Below, in pieces: positions 36,901-51,900 of a stretch of 64,000 bases of DNA. Made by a program: the position numbers and the translations under genes. This DNA is from Lineus longissimus. Lineage: Eukaryota > Nemertea > Pilidiophora > Heteronemertea > Lineidae. Location of the stretch: contig NC_088315.1 in assembly GCF_910592395.1 (NCBI RefSeq), forward strand, positions 8,432,501 through 8,496,500, in the 5' to 3' direction. The notes under the pieces are model-generated. The model searched no databases. It saw only the letters and a program-made list of their open reading frames with translations, and was not told the DNA's origin. Every line of letters begins with the position of its first letter. Within the stretch, counting starts at the first letter, position 1.

Positions 36901-39900
36901 AATTTATCCCCTCATTCGACTTCAGGCCTGCTGACAAGTCCATAGCTCATTCACCACAGTCGCCATACCATCCAGAAGAATCACCGTCTCCCTCATCACC
37001 AATGGACTCAAAACGAAATGTAAGTTAGTCTACATGCATGTATTTCATAGATTTGTCTCTACCAGTTTGGGTACAACATGAAGTTGAGCTAGTCGGTACC
37101 CGACAAGCAAAGCGTGTATTTCATAGATTTGACAACTAGTTTGGGTACAACATGAAGTTGAGCTAGTCGGTACCCGACAAGCAAAGCGTGTATTTCATAG
37201 ATTTGACTCTACCAGTTTGGGTACAACATGAAGTTGAGCTAGTCGGTACCCGACAAGCAAAGCGTGTATTTCATAGATTCGACTACCAGTTTGGGTACAA
37301 CATGAAGTTGAGCTAGTCGGTACCCGACAAGCAAAGCATGTATTTCATAGATTTGACTCTACCAGTTCGGGTACAACATGAAGTTGAGCAAGTTGGTACC
37401 CGACAAGCAAAGCATGTATTTCATAGATTTGACTACTAGTTTGGGTACAACATGAAGTTGAGAGCAAGTCGGTACCCGACAAGCAAAGCATGTATTTCAT
37501 AGATTTTACTACTAGTTTGGGTACAACATGAAGTTGAGCTAGTCGGTACCCGACAAGCAAAGCATGTATTTCATAGATTTTACTACTAGTTTGGGTACAA
37601 CATGAAGTTGAGCTAGTCGGTACCCGACAGGCAAAGCATGTATTTCATAGATTTGACTACTAGTTTGGGTACAACATGAACTTGAGCAAGTTGGTGCTCG
37701 ACATGCAAAGCAACCCTTTCACACTCAAATTACCATAAAAACCCATTTGTTTGATGTTTCTTTTGGATTTCGCAAACTTCTCCTTCTTAGTTTGATCGCA
37801 GATCGAATATCATCTTCTACAAAAGCGTAGCTGTTATCTCTATTCAACATGGAAAAAAAATTTCTCACACTAATGGAGAATCACACCTTTGCTTTAAAAT
37901 CTGAAGAAATCCATTTTTATTCCGTATTTTGCACTATAGTTTTAAAGATTTCTTTACTTTCTTTGATGGATCATTTTACTCCACAAACTTCTGAAGTTGA
38001 AAACAGATCGATAATAGACGGTTGGTTTTCGATCTTCCCTCAGTGACAACTTTGCCACTAATGGCAAAGTGCTGAAGGAATCGGTTTTCATTGAGCACTT
38101 TCAAGTCCTCAAATGTGTCTTTAAAAACGCTATGATTTTCTTCATCCATCATTTGATTCCACAAACTTCTTAGTTTGTCAGCATATCAAATGGCACCATT
38201 AAATTTTTCATCATGAATTTGTTAAAAATGAGGTGACAATTCATTCAATCATCATCAGAGAAGAAACTTTGCCGAACTAATGGGGGAGAACCACACCTTT
38301 GCTTCAAAAATGCAATAAAGTTGACTTTCATCCAAGCAGCTTTCTAATGTGACACTAAAAAACTTAATGGTGACTGATAGCTCAATGAACTTTACAGGCA
38401 GGAAAGACATCAAATGGTTGGCGGTATTTTTGTCAGCATTCTACGCTTCCTAGGGAAAGCCACCTCAGAGGGACCGATGGCTTTCCCCAACGCTCTGACT
38501 GATGTGTTGTTTGATCAGCAGGTGGTCTGTGGTCATTACTCTCTCGTTTACCAAAGAATATCACGAGAGGAAATGGGGTTAGATGACAGGTGGGCAATCA
38601 TAGAGAATGTCACAATAATGAAAGGGCCAGATGACAATTTTATTTCGAGAGTTGTGTGGGTCATGATTGCCCTCTGTTAACTGTAGACTGGCATCTGCTA
38701 TCACATAGCTTGTAAATAATAATCCAGTGAAAAGGTTGCACTTAAATGTTACTGAAGGAAAATATATCCAGTGCCCTGTTGACTCCATCCTGGTCCTTCT
38801 TTTGCCCTTGTAACCCTATCCTGGCACCTGAAGTATCGGTTGTTTGGATACCTGACCTACAGCGATGGACAAATCATGTTCAGTGCTCCAATTTACCAAA
38901 GGATAGACTATTTGTGGGAGTGGGTTTTGTGGAAATGGATTTTGTTGCAGGTGGGGTCCTCCTCAGCAAAGGTCAAAAGCTGGGAAGTGCGTCACTCCTG
39001 CTGCTGGCCCCTGCCTGCTCTACATTGTAGCAAAAATATGACCTTGATGATGTGACTTATTTTAAGACGGAATCAGAAGATCATGTTTGGTACGAATTTG
39101 AAACTGATTTCACGAATAACTTTAGTGTTGCTTGTCGCAGTGAAAGCAAAGTTTCAACAAATCCTTTATCGTGGCTTTTTAAGACTCTAGCTTCAAGGTC
39201 CCTAATCTGCTTGTAGCTCTTACCGCTTTTATTAAAGCGCAGATTAAAACAGGGAGTAATTGCCATTTAATCCTAAGATGACAAGATGTTTGATCTTTTA
39301 ATACAAATTAAAAGCAGATTTTAAATACAAATTGTGAAAGATAAACTTTGGGGTTGCATCTGTTGAAGAAAATAACGAAACAAATTAAAGACGTTTCCTA
39401 GGTTTTGCAAGAGACACTATTTATACACACAAAAAGGAAGTATTGTTACCCATCAATAGCTGCGCTTACACCACGAAATATTGGTGGACCAATTGCACTT
39501 ACACCATCACATTGCCGCGACAAATTGGTTCGGCAATCCATTGCCGATACAAATTGCCGAGCGAATTTGTCCCACCAAGCTTGATGGTCCAAATTCGCCC
39601 GGCTTGTTAAAAGCTCGGCTTTGTCGTGGTGTACGCGCAAATGGATCGGCAATTAGCTAGTTAGATGGTTCGGCTCCAGGCGGCGCTTTCGAAATGGCGC
39701 TTTCTGCGCATGCAATTTATTGTTCGCGCGCCATCTGTAGCCGGATTTTATAACTAGCTGCAGCGCTGGTGTAAGCGCTTGGTGGATTTTCGATGGTGCG
39801 GCATTGGTTCCCGAACCAAGATTGGTGGTCCATTTTCAGGTGGTGCAAGTGCGCCTATTATCAAGGCAGGAAGAAGAAATTTTAAATTTCCTGGTAATAA

Positions 39901-42900
39901 TCATCAGGTGTATTGGGGACGAATGTGTCAATAACCTTGCACTCACAGAGACTGCACTCATATAAGTTGTCTAGACTATACTTTTGATGTATGAACCAAG
40001 GTAACAGATCAGCTCCTAAATTGTGAAATTACCCATCTTTACGCTGGCAATAAGAAATTCCGCATTTCCTGGTAATCATAATTATGATCTCGTTGACTAG
40101 CAATTTTCCGTGATTTACCGAAACCGCCACGGTTGATGATGGTTGCTAGCGATATTATTGCTAATGAAAATATGGTGATTGGTGTTAACATCCATCCTCC
40201 TCTGGCAGAATGGTCTGCAATACCAATACAGGCCCGATGGGTTTGACAGGGCCATAGTTTGGAAGGAGTCAGGGGGACAGACACCCCTGAGAGTCACCAA
40301 AAATGCTGATAAATCGTATAGCCTTTGCAAGAAATGACAATTCCTGGAGTGACCAATGTTTATCACCAAAATAACGTTCAATGTCCTTTTTCATTTCAGA
40401 CTCTGAAGAAATCGCCATCAGGAAAAACAAGGTAAATATTCGTTGAGAAGTTGATCCCTTTGTCGAACACAAAACTGCATTTTCACCACCTTTTCTGACA
40501 ACTGCAACCCATATGACATGAATGAGTATTCCTTGAAAATCACTCTAAAGGAAATTTGTCCTAATCTCCTGTTTTCGAAATCTGATTCTCACTCTGTCTA
40601 ATATTTTTAACCAGATAATTGCAGATGAAATTTGATAAGCAGAAAAATTATTATCTTTACGCAAACTTTAAAAATTAATGTGAGTGTCATACCCAGTAAT
40701 GACATTGCCTGCAGCAGCTCAGACAAGATAGGTGGTGGGGAAGAATTTTAAGATGCAGCGAAATGATTAGATGGGATCTCACATTGCTTGTTTTCTGTTT
40801 CCTGCTAATTGGCGCGTGATATTTCAAAAAGAAATATGTTTTACTACAATTTTAAAAAGATGATAGCTGATAGGTTTTGTAACAGGTTTTTGGTTTCGTC
40901 GTCAAAGTTTTTTTCTGGGAAATCGTGTGATAGTTTGTCAAATGTAGCTGGAACTGGTTGATGATGTAAATAGAAGAGAAGCTGGATTTAGGAAAATCTG
41001 TATTGGTTTTATGTTTGGCGCAGGTGGTTTTTCTCAATTCTGTAATCCCAAAGAGGCAAACTTGGTGTGAATATTAGGCCTAGTATGCGTATACCAGGTC
41101 ATTTCTTGGGATAGGTTCCGAAATCTGCTTGAAAAACACCTTTTTTGGAGGCGTATTGAGACGTGCAGCAGCCCCAGTGCCTGCCAGATACTCCCCGATG
41201 CAGTCTCAGTCAAGGAACTGCCATTACTATAAAGTGGGGTAAGATTGGCCAGGGGAGAATTGTATGGGACAATTTCACCCCACTATGTGCCAATGTCACC
41301 CCGTCTCCAGTACGTACACCAAATAACCCCAATTTCCGTCTCTCGATCCCCAACCTCATCATCGAGGACCATAAACTGTCATAATATTGATATGTTCAAT
41401 TCACCTTGGTGCCCCTTCTAATTTTCAAATGCCATCAAGGAGCTGGTTTTATAAAGAAGGCATAATTTCCTGTCGCCAGCAAAGATACTAAAAGAAAATT
41501 ATGGGGCGGGTAATATGCAGCTCATCATTTTCAAACTGGGTGCTGGAGGCAGATAAACTATCCCTAAGATTTATGAGGCAGGGAATGCAAATATCATATA
41601 TCAGAGGAAAGGCTGGGGATTCGTTTGTGGGCAGTTTCAGTGGAGTGCCAGCCTCTTCACCGAGAGATGTATGTTAGCTTCAGTGGCCATCCTCCTTGCG
41701 CATGACCAGAACTCTAATTATTGATGACGTTTTTCTGTCCCTGCATCTTCTTTCTTCACAAATTCTTATTCGTATCATCTTTCAGTTTCTCAATAGTGCT
41801 CCTTTTATGGTGTTTCTTAGCTGGAGCAGATCTTTTTCCAAGACGCTTGGTTTATTTGGAGTGGATCAAACCCTAGCTGCCGCCCTTGACTGCTTTTAAC
41901 CGCTCCCCATCAGTTGCCATCCTCCTTGCGCATGACCAGAACTCTAATTGTTGATGATGTTTTTCTCTCCCTGCATCTTCTTTCCTAACAGCCTAACAAA
42001 TTCTTTTTGGGATCATGTTTGGGTTACTGAATAGTTCTTGCTTGGTGATGTTCCTTCGCTGGGGCAGATCACTTTTCCTAGACGCTTGATTTATTTGAAG
42101 CGGGTAACTTCACCCGCTACCAATCAACGCATCACACAGTGTGGGCGACCTGGAACATTAGCCGAACTTGTCAAAACCACCCCAACAGAAGTATACCATA
42201 CCTTTCAATTAGAGCGGTGTAACGAGGATATCCCAGCAATGAAATCAGAATTCCTGCCAACTCCAGAACAGCCCAGTGATTGATAAATTAGTATTACCCC
42301 TCTAGCCTGCCAGAGATTTGCTTTACGGCAAAGATTAGGATTTTCTGTGGCGTTAATTGGCAAAACGGATAATGAATTGGGCGAGGTATTTTCGTGAGAG
42401 GCTGGGATTGCCAAACCATGCTGATGTGGGATTTTCCATCAATCATGACTTCATATCTTGAAGTCTTTCATTTGGGTATTGGGGTGGGGCTCCAAAAATA
42501 CTATATTGAATGCACATCACTATGTATTAAATACTTATAAATACAGTTGGACCCCCTTAGCAAAAATCTCTCTATTAAGGACAACCTCTCTATTAAGGAC
42601 AACCTCTCTATTAAGGACATATAGTTTTGGTTCCAAATTGGTTGTTTCCATTCAATTTGACCTCTCTAATCAGGACACCTCTCTATTAGGACAGTACTTG
42701 TCAGTCCCTAGGGTGTCCTAAATAGAGAGGTTCTACTGTACCAAAATAAATACCTATTGGCGGAGATTGGCTATTCATGTTACCTTCTCCCAATACGGCT
42801 GCAGTTAATAACCGGTCAAATATGATGAATTGGCCCCAACTATCGCTTTCTGCATCAGTGGACCGGCCCCCTACCGAGAGTATCAGATTTGTCACAGCCT

Positions 42901-45900
42901 GTCGCCCTGAAAGTCACTTGTCCCAGTTTAACGGTAATTAGTTTTGATAGCGCGTTGATAAGGTCAAAGAATCTATTATTGATACAAGATTGGTCTCCGT
43001 TAATTAGTGCTAATTAATTAGTTAACGACATGCGTCTGGTACGAACGGATGGAGCAGTGGTTGATTGTCATGTGATGCCTAGATGCAACAGATTGTACAG
43101 TAGAACCTCTCTATTAGAGACGACCTTGTGACTGAGACTTGCTGTCTTTTATAGAGAGGTGTCCTGATTATAGAGGTGACATTAACATAAAATGACCAAA
43201 ATGGGATGAAAATCAAATGAATAAGTATACCTTGTTTATGGGTTGGTTACCTTGGTGACTTATCGATGTGCAGATGCTAACTGGTGTTGATTCAGAGGCT
43301 GCTTCATCGAAAACAAATTTGACATCAACAGTTTTGCCATCTCTCCTCTGAACCAGGAACTAAAATCTCTCAGTCACCTGTTGACCTGAATTCCGCACAC
43401 ACCTGAGTTAATTGCAACAATATTAGTCGCGCATACCAAGGCTAATAAACCGTTGATTACTGTATCCAATTTATCATACACACAGCTACGGTGCAATTGA
43501 GTTAGTCACTTGTTCAGATTCCGCCCATGGTCCAACGGGGAGGACTCCAGGTTTATCAGCTTCTAGGTAGGTCGGGTCTATTGTGATGCACCTATTTGAA
43601 TATTATACACATTTTATATATGTATTTATGTTGTAGTTCATATGCACACTTGGTCAAGTCCTCTTGCTGCAGCTGTGTACATGTGATGTATAGGATATAA
43701 GTGGTGTGGTAGTCCCGATTCGAATGAGGTGTTGTCATGTTGATGGAGGGTTGGACGTGGGTATTTTTTGTGTTGGGTTTGTTTCGCTTCAAAAAGTGTC
43801 ATCTTTCGATTTTTATGGAGTGTAAAGTGTCTTGGCCGAGGCCTCACATCAAAGACACCGTAAGTAGCATCATGTTTGATTAATGAATGTTGAGGGGGAA
43901 TTTGGTGTTGGAGAGTCGAGGGGTTTTTCAGCAGTAATTGAGATTGTGACATGCTATTTAAGTCATCTGACAGCTCTGTCGATTGGCAAGTCTATGAAAC
44001 TCCTTGTCTTTTGATTTGAATATCTTAAGTGATTTTGGGACCTGTATAAAGCAAGGTCTGGCCTAATTTTCATCATCGAAAAATTCAATAACAGGATTTT
44101 TATTCGAACTTATAGATGAAATCGTGAGGGAACACAGTGAACTTTCTTTATGCATGTTACTACTGTGCACAGGCAGTGAAAGGGTTAAATTTTGAATGTC
44201 AGTGATGCTAACTTTACCCAATACGACTCACAGGTCCAATATTATTTCCATGGTTTTGTGTTGCAAGGTGGTCAAGGGTGTTTGAAGGAGTCTGTAACAT
44301 GCACTCACCGCCACTGGGTGCTCGACATAGTAACTGTCAGCGATCCACCCATACATGAACAGGAATGGAAAAGCATTTGTTTCCTTGCCTTTGTCATGTA
44401 TACCTTTGGCAGTTAAGGTTGAAATTGGAAATTATTCATGAAGGACGAGGAAGCCATTGGGCTTTCAATATTTCAACGAGTATGGTCGGCCCAGTGTGGT
44501 TTGCCATGTTTTCATATACACAAGATGAGAAGGGAAGCACCCTCGTGAAATGCCAAATCGAAAATAGCTTGTCGGCACTGTGATTATTCTATTGTGATTT
44601 GAACATACAATATTGAAACAAATGAAGGACGCAATTTTAGTTGTTAACCCGAAAGGCTTTTTCCATTTATTCAAAAAGGTTGAAATCACACTTGTTCTTG
44701 AACATTTCCAACTGGGAACAGTCTTGTCATTCTTGGATTAAGCACAACTGGGAACTGGCTTGTCAGTTGGGGATTTAGCACAACTAGAAAAAGTCTTGTC
44801 AGTCAGGGATTTCTAACACAACTGGGAACTGTCTTATTGTCAGTCAGGGATTTAGCACAACTGGGAACTGTCTTCAGGATCTAGAACAACTGGGAACTGT
44901 CTTCAGGATCTAGAACAACTGGGAACTGTCTTTGGGATTTAGAACAACTGGGAACTGTTTTGTAGGACAGAGATTTAGCACAACTGGGAACTGTCTTCAG
45001 GATTTAGAACAACTGGGAACTGTTTTGTAGGACAGAGATTTAGCACAACTGGGAACTGTCTTTGGGATTTAGAACAACTGTGAACTGTCTTTGGGATTTA
45101 GAACAACTGGGAACTGTCTTCGGGATTTAGAACAACTGGGAACTGTCTTCAGGATTTAGAACAACTGGGAACTGGTTTGCTGGGCAGGGATTTAGAACAA
45201 CTGGGAACTGTATTGTAGGACAGAGATTTAGCACAACTGGAAACTGCCTGCACAACGGGGAACTGCCTTGTCAGTCTGGGATGTGAGTGATGTGTTTTCA
45301 TGTCTTTTATGTTGATTTCACGCAATCTTAGGATGATATTCGGGAGAAAGTGGAAATCCAAAGGTTCAGTGGATGACAAAACTCCACTTTTGTAGAGGTT
45401 GGCCTACAAGGTAGTACTGACATTGTGGCAATATGTATTTGGTGGTCCTTTCGTGGCAGTTTTGGGCTATGGCTTGGTTGTTCAGGCACTTGCTTCTGCA
45501 GTGGTGCATGTTTACGATATTCGATATCGTCTTAAGTGTTTCACCCATAGTTTTTTTTGCACTGAGGTATCCACTCTCACCATAAATTTAAAGCAGGCTC
45601 TCACTTATATTGGCTCGAATGTGTTTCGTCTCCTCTGTTTAAAAAAAAGGATATAATCTCTTTTTGAACCTGACTTGCTTTACAACAAGAAATCCCCCTG
45701 TGCTTGTATTTTCTCCATGTTTTTCTACCTATTCTCGCTCGCTTATATAGTCACTGTTTTGAACTAAATATCACAAATTTCCATTCACTATAATGTTGCT
45801 ATATTCTTTCAAAAGCACGGAAATGAAACACAGTATATATGTAGAGCAGTGAAATGTACACCACCATCACGATTGTCACCTGAAGCGCTGCGCAGATGAG

Positions 45901-48900
45901 CAATTTTTGTTGCTGCAACCTGCAATGACCACCACCCACGAGTGAATATTGTTGCGTGTGATAATAATTGCAGGTCGTGGTGATTGAAATCATTCGTTAT
46001 CCTTCCACCCAGAAAGCTGCCCCAAACAACTGACCGAAATGAGGCTGGTGGGAAGGATCTATTATGCCAAGGTGTTTTATCACATCCTTGAAGCCGTCAT
46101 CCAACACCTCTAACATTGATTGCGTTTCCTATCTTGCAGGATTGTGGACCGCCATCCGTCTGTCAAGGGTAACAGGAACAACAAGGCCGCGATCACCATG
46201 AGGGGCTGGCTCTTGAAACAGGTAGGTCGGACGCATCTTTTTCTTTCAGTGTGCCGCCGTGGTTGGGCACCAATTGGGGTATTATTGGCCGAGAGATCTG
46301 TCTTTGGCTGGGGAGCAGGAGCCCATCACAAGCTGTTTCAAATTGTTTCAGCTGGAAATCAGAAAAGGCAGGGTGGAAAATGGTACAGCTTAAAATGGCA
46401 GGGTGCAGTGCCCTGCCTTAAATGGAAATGCATTTGCCATTATCTGTGAAAAAAGGCAGGGCCAAAAGGAGAAAAGTCAAAAAAGGCAGGGTGGCATTTC
46501 TTATTAAAATGGAAAAAATTAATACAGGTATATCCTGTTTTTAGATGAAGCTCTTCAAATATGCTTTGCAGTTCATCCCCGACATCACAAAAAGTACTGA
46601 ATAGTGGTTGTGAAATTGGACGATGTTTCGGCACTTGACCCAAAAGACGGTATTTTCGTGTGTGTAGACACGATGATATTTGTCAACATTTGAGGTCACC
46701 GTAAACTCCTGTCTTTTTCAGGATCATACCGGGCCACTGAGGAACTGGAAGCAGCGATGGTGTGTCCTTGCAGACTTCTGTTTATTTTTTTATAAAGGTA
46801 AGTAAGATCAGTCTCTCGGATGTGACAATCATCGAAGTGGGACTATTACTGGGGACTTGGAGCGAGGGAGTCGGTGGTCTCCAGGTGACTTGAGCTTGTA
46901 TGTAGAGAATTGGGTCTGGTCTGGCTGGCCTAGGCATCCCAGCAACCGAATTATCAGTTCACAGAGTGGAATGAAATCATTGCCCGAGTAAGTTATTCGA
47001 CAAACAGTAGTCAGGACAGCTAACTTTGTTTCCGAAAAGGGACTGACTGTCTAGCGTGCATCTCAAAAATTCCAATTGCAGAAGATGAAGAAGAACTTTA
47101 GACAGTGATGTACTCCTTATCCCAGGCTATGTCTAGACTTTGCAAAATGATTTGATTAGGCCAGTGACGTACTCCACATCCCAGGCTAGGTCTAGACTTT
47201 GAAAAATGATTTGATTAGGCCAGTGACGTACTCCACATCCCAGGCTAGGTCTAGACTTTGCAAAATGATTTGATTAGGCCAGTGACGTACTCCACATCCT
47301 AGGCTAGGTCTAGACTTTGCAAAATGATTTGATTAGGCCAATGACGTACTCCACATCCCAGGCTAGGTCTAGACTTTGAAAAATGATTTGATCAGGCCAG
47401 TGACGTACTCCACATCCCAGGCTAGATCTAGACTTTGCAAAATGATTTGATTAGGCCAGTGACGTACTCCACATCCCAGGCAAGGTCTAGACTTTGAAAA
47501 ATGATTTGATTAGGCCAGTGACATACTCCACATCCAAGGCTAGGTCTAGACTTTGAAAAATGATTTGATTAGGCCAGTGACATACTCCACATCCCAGGCT
47601 AAGTCGAGACTTTCTAGAATAAGAGATTTGTCAAGACCAATGACATACTCCACATCCCAGGCTAGACTTTCCAAAATAACTGATTTAACTAAGCCATGGC
47701 CTTGGACTTGGTAAAATACAGTTATTGATTTAACATGTTTAACTAAGCCAGTGACAAACATGTACGTCACATTCGCATCAACTTGGAAAAATAACTGAGT
47801 TTACTAGGTCAATGGTATACTCTATAATCTACATCCCTGACTTTAGGCCTATAGACGTTGTATCTCATCAACAAAAATATTGGTTTGCACCCAATGAAAA
47901 AATCTACTCAGCTGGTGTATATCCATTTATAAAAACAATTCGACTGGTTTATGAAGGATATAGTGTTTACGATAATCACCCTTACATCTGGTGGTGGTCC
48001 TATTGTACGAGTCGTCTATAAAAATAAGTTTGATACGATAGAGCTTTTTTTAGACGACATTTTACTATAAATTGAAATTGTGCACACAATAATGTGATAT
48101 CTACATATTGAGTCCATTTATTCTAGTTATTCATTGCATCCAGGTGGAAAAATTAAGCAGTTTTGTATCTTATATATATAGTGTCCCTGTCATAACCTTC
48201 TGTTGTCATAAAGGAGGGAATTGGTCTTTCTCGGGACATCAGCGTGGGCCAGGGACCCCATCAGTGATTGGGAAATTGCTCCATTTTAGCCTCTGCCCTG
48301 GAAGCCCCAGCCCTTTGGCACCAAACGTGGATAGCTTTTAAGGTTGAGAATTTAATAGACATGACAATTCTCTGACAAACTTACTGCAGGGTCTCCGGTT
48401 TCCTCCTACATGTACTTTGCATTTCCAATTTCCCTCATAAAATTCATTCAAAAATTCATCTTCTGGTGACTTATATGTTTATAATTGGTGGAATGGGTCA
48501 TCTTTGATTCAGCATTGAATACCTTCCACATACATGTGCAAGGCTAAATAGTTTTGTGTACTGTTAGATGGGAGAGACCCCTATTGGCAACTTTGTGTAA
48601 CCTACTCTGTAGCCTGCAGGCTCCCTTTAAATCTTTGATATTCCGATGTTTATTTTCTCATTTGCAGACAACACAGAGACCCAAGCAATTGGTTCCATTC
48701 TTCTTCCAAGTTATAAAGTAAACACCTGTGATAAAGATGATGGTATCAATAAAAAGTTTGCCTTTAAGGTAAGTAACATTAAAACAGCTGGTAATCCTAG
48801 GATAAGTGAAATATTAGCTTCTCGTCACTCACAAACTACAATTACAAATTATGAGTTCTTGTGAGTTTGGGAATTGCGAGGGCATGATTTGTTAGTGATA

Positions 48901-51900
48901 GGGAAGGGCACTAATGTTCTTGGCGAATGGTCTTAAGTTGGTTCCTGCACTTCCCTCTGTGGTACAAATCAATTTCAGTCTTAAGTGGGCAGGCGTCCTC
49001 TTTGTTACTTCATCACTGCTGCAGAACCATGCCCGGTATAAGATATATCACCAAAGTGTTTGGTTTTTATTTCAGGTCGAACATGAAAATATGCAAACGT
49101 ATTTCTTTTCTGCTGATACTCGTGATGACATGCAAAAATGGCTGAATGCTCTGAGCCTTGCGACGATATTACAGAGGGATCCAAGGTGAGGCAGCTAAAA
49201 TTTATAGAAGGGTTGAAGGGTAGAGAAGCCCTGGTGGGGGAGGGGGGGCAGACACTCTCGGTTACAGGTGCAGAGCATCCTTGTACCCTGAGTTTTTGAT
49301 AGGCCCCCTACAGCAATCAAATCCCAACCCCCTTTTGCTGGCATTTTTTTTCTAACACGTTTCTCCTTAGTGATCCTTGTCAGCGGGAACTAAATATGAA
49401 ATGTTGTGTCATGTATTGGTGAGCCATGTGTTGCAGTGTTATGCCATGAAAACACATGCCCTGTCATAGTGGATGTGCCTAGTAGGTACGGTACACTGAT
49501 GAACCAAGGCATAGCTATTTGGAATTCATCGATTTGGAAAACTATCTTATTTGGAAAATGAATCAACTGTCATTTTGCCCCAAACCTTGGCTTCTGCCTC
49601 GGTTTTGGCCATTATTTTAGCTTCACCCTCAGTGTTTAGTGAGATTGGGTTGGGTGAGAATGAAGTAAGTGACGACATTGGAAGATAGTGGCTATATCAA
49701 AACCTAATGCGCTTTCTTTCACTTTCAGCGTGGACCAGGGACCCCCACGTTTACCGAACGGGCCAACTGCTGACAAGTTTATCAACCACCCGGCAAAACA
49801 GGTGGACGAGAATGATAATTCTGTGATCAGCGGTAATGACCTCGACGACTACGGATTTCCCGAACGCTATCCTCAGCGACGGACTATGCAGGAAGGGCCA
49901 ACTCGTAGTGATGGTTATCCCGATAGGGGGCGGGGCAATCCAAATGCTGGATACGGGCGTGATAGTGGTGCGTTTGATGCAAATAGAGATGATGATTATA
50001 GATATAATGCAGGTTATGATGACAGAGCGCGCTATGATCCTGAAGGTCAAGGTTATTCGTATCAGGGCGATCCTAATATGCGTGATTCGTACAGTGAACG
50101 TGTGCCATATCGGAGACAAGATAGTGACGTGTCAAACCAGAGGGGTCGTGATTCTTATAGTGATAGGGGAGATGTTTACGAACCAGGTAGTGAACTTCGG
50201 AGTAAAGGACATGGGGACCCAAGTTATGGAGGTCCGAGGTTAGGAGGGCCCCAGGCAAGTGGGCCAAGTCATGATTCTTATGGTAACAGGACAGCTAATA
50301 TTCCGGACCGGACGTTTGAACCAATTGCTGGTACCTCTCAGCCCAAGGGATATGGTAGTTTGAACAGGTCACCTCAGAGGCCTGAACAGAACCCGCACTA
50401 TGATGTAAAAAGGCCTGGCGATCGAGACTCGTACATGGATTATCGTGATCCGCGCTGGCCTGATAGTGAGGGAGTTCCGCTAAGGGAACCCCACGTGCCT
50501 AAATATAAACAGGGTTATGACGATCGCGGGTATAATGGCGGAGGTGGGGCCTCCAATGGGCAGGATCGTGGCTATGATAGCAGACTACAGTATAACGATC
50601 GTGGTCCGGGAACTGTGGGTCAGACTCTCAAAGTACCATCTATGCAACTAAGAATAACTGATCAAGGTGATAACCAACGACAATCACTTGTTGGGGACGG
50701 GGACGGTAGCGATAGTGTTTTTACAGATCGGTCCGATCAGAAGAAAATCGTGCCTACCAAAGCAGAGACGGTGCAATCGTTACAAAGATGGCATCAGAAT
50801 GAATCGGGTCGGCAAGATCTCGGGCCGCGGCGACCAGATTCTCAAGCGCAAAGTTACGATGGTGCTAGGTATGATACCGATAGACAATACAGACGAGACT
50901 CTGATATTGGGGCCTACAATCCACAAAATCTGAGCCAAGAATCGCGAGAGCCGGATCGTGGGAGCGGTTATGATCCGAGGGGAAATCGTGAAATAAACGG
51001 CCGCAAGCCGCAGAATCCGTCCAATCAGAATGCAGTCCAAACTTCGCCAAAACGACATCACGATCTCAGCCTTGATGCACGGTCGGATCATATCTATGAA
51101 AACATATCACCTTACGAAGCCGGGGGTCATAACGCCAGCGACGAATCCGTAACGACCCCAAACCGTCCACCTCTTCCGGTTGTCTACCGGGATCAGATAA
51201 TACGAGAACTTGCTCAAACCCAGACGCCGCATACGCAGCAGGATTTCATCGATGCGGCAGAGAACGAGTCCAAGCGCTACCATCAGCCGACGTATTTCCA
51301 GTTTCCCGAATCGCCACCTTCTGGTCAAAAGGTAAACAACACGAGATTTTGACTTGTGATTCTGCAAATGATTTCTAGATTAGCCTAAAATCTGGGTACT
51401 TAAACCTTTGCCTTGTGATTCAAATAGTTTTGGGTGTAGTCTTTTACCAAAACGAATGTTAGGTGTGGCATATTTCAGCAGGATCACCCATGACTTATGG
51501 CTACTAGCAGGAAACTGATCTCAAGAAATTAATGCAGACAAAATGTAGCCAGAGGGAACTACTTTATCTAGGCTTTTGTCACCTCTTTGAACTTGATTTG
51601 AGCCAGATTCAGCATCAAAAAGTCCACTGCGTTTCTTTTTTTAGGATGCCCCCGATTCTAACTATGAAGCCAAACAGATGGTTGAAAATCTTGAGGGGCG
51701 ACCATACGAACCAGGTGAGATTTCATGTTGTGTCTTCATGCTCTATAGCGCAGAGCAAGTCGGATGGCTGCGACCTACGATCATAATCGCTTGCATGTTT
51801 GCAGTGGTCATCGCAGGTGCCAGTGAGAATCAGTGGTCACCATGACCTGCGATCAATGTCAAACCCAGAGACGATTGCAGACAGGCATTTGCATAATCTT

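Noticed and set aside
49751-51367. Several overlapping antisense and out-of-frame ORFs in the PLEKHA disordered exon
   Set aside because: They are shadows of the true frame, which is fixed by splice phases and protein composition.
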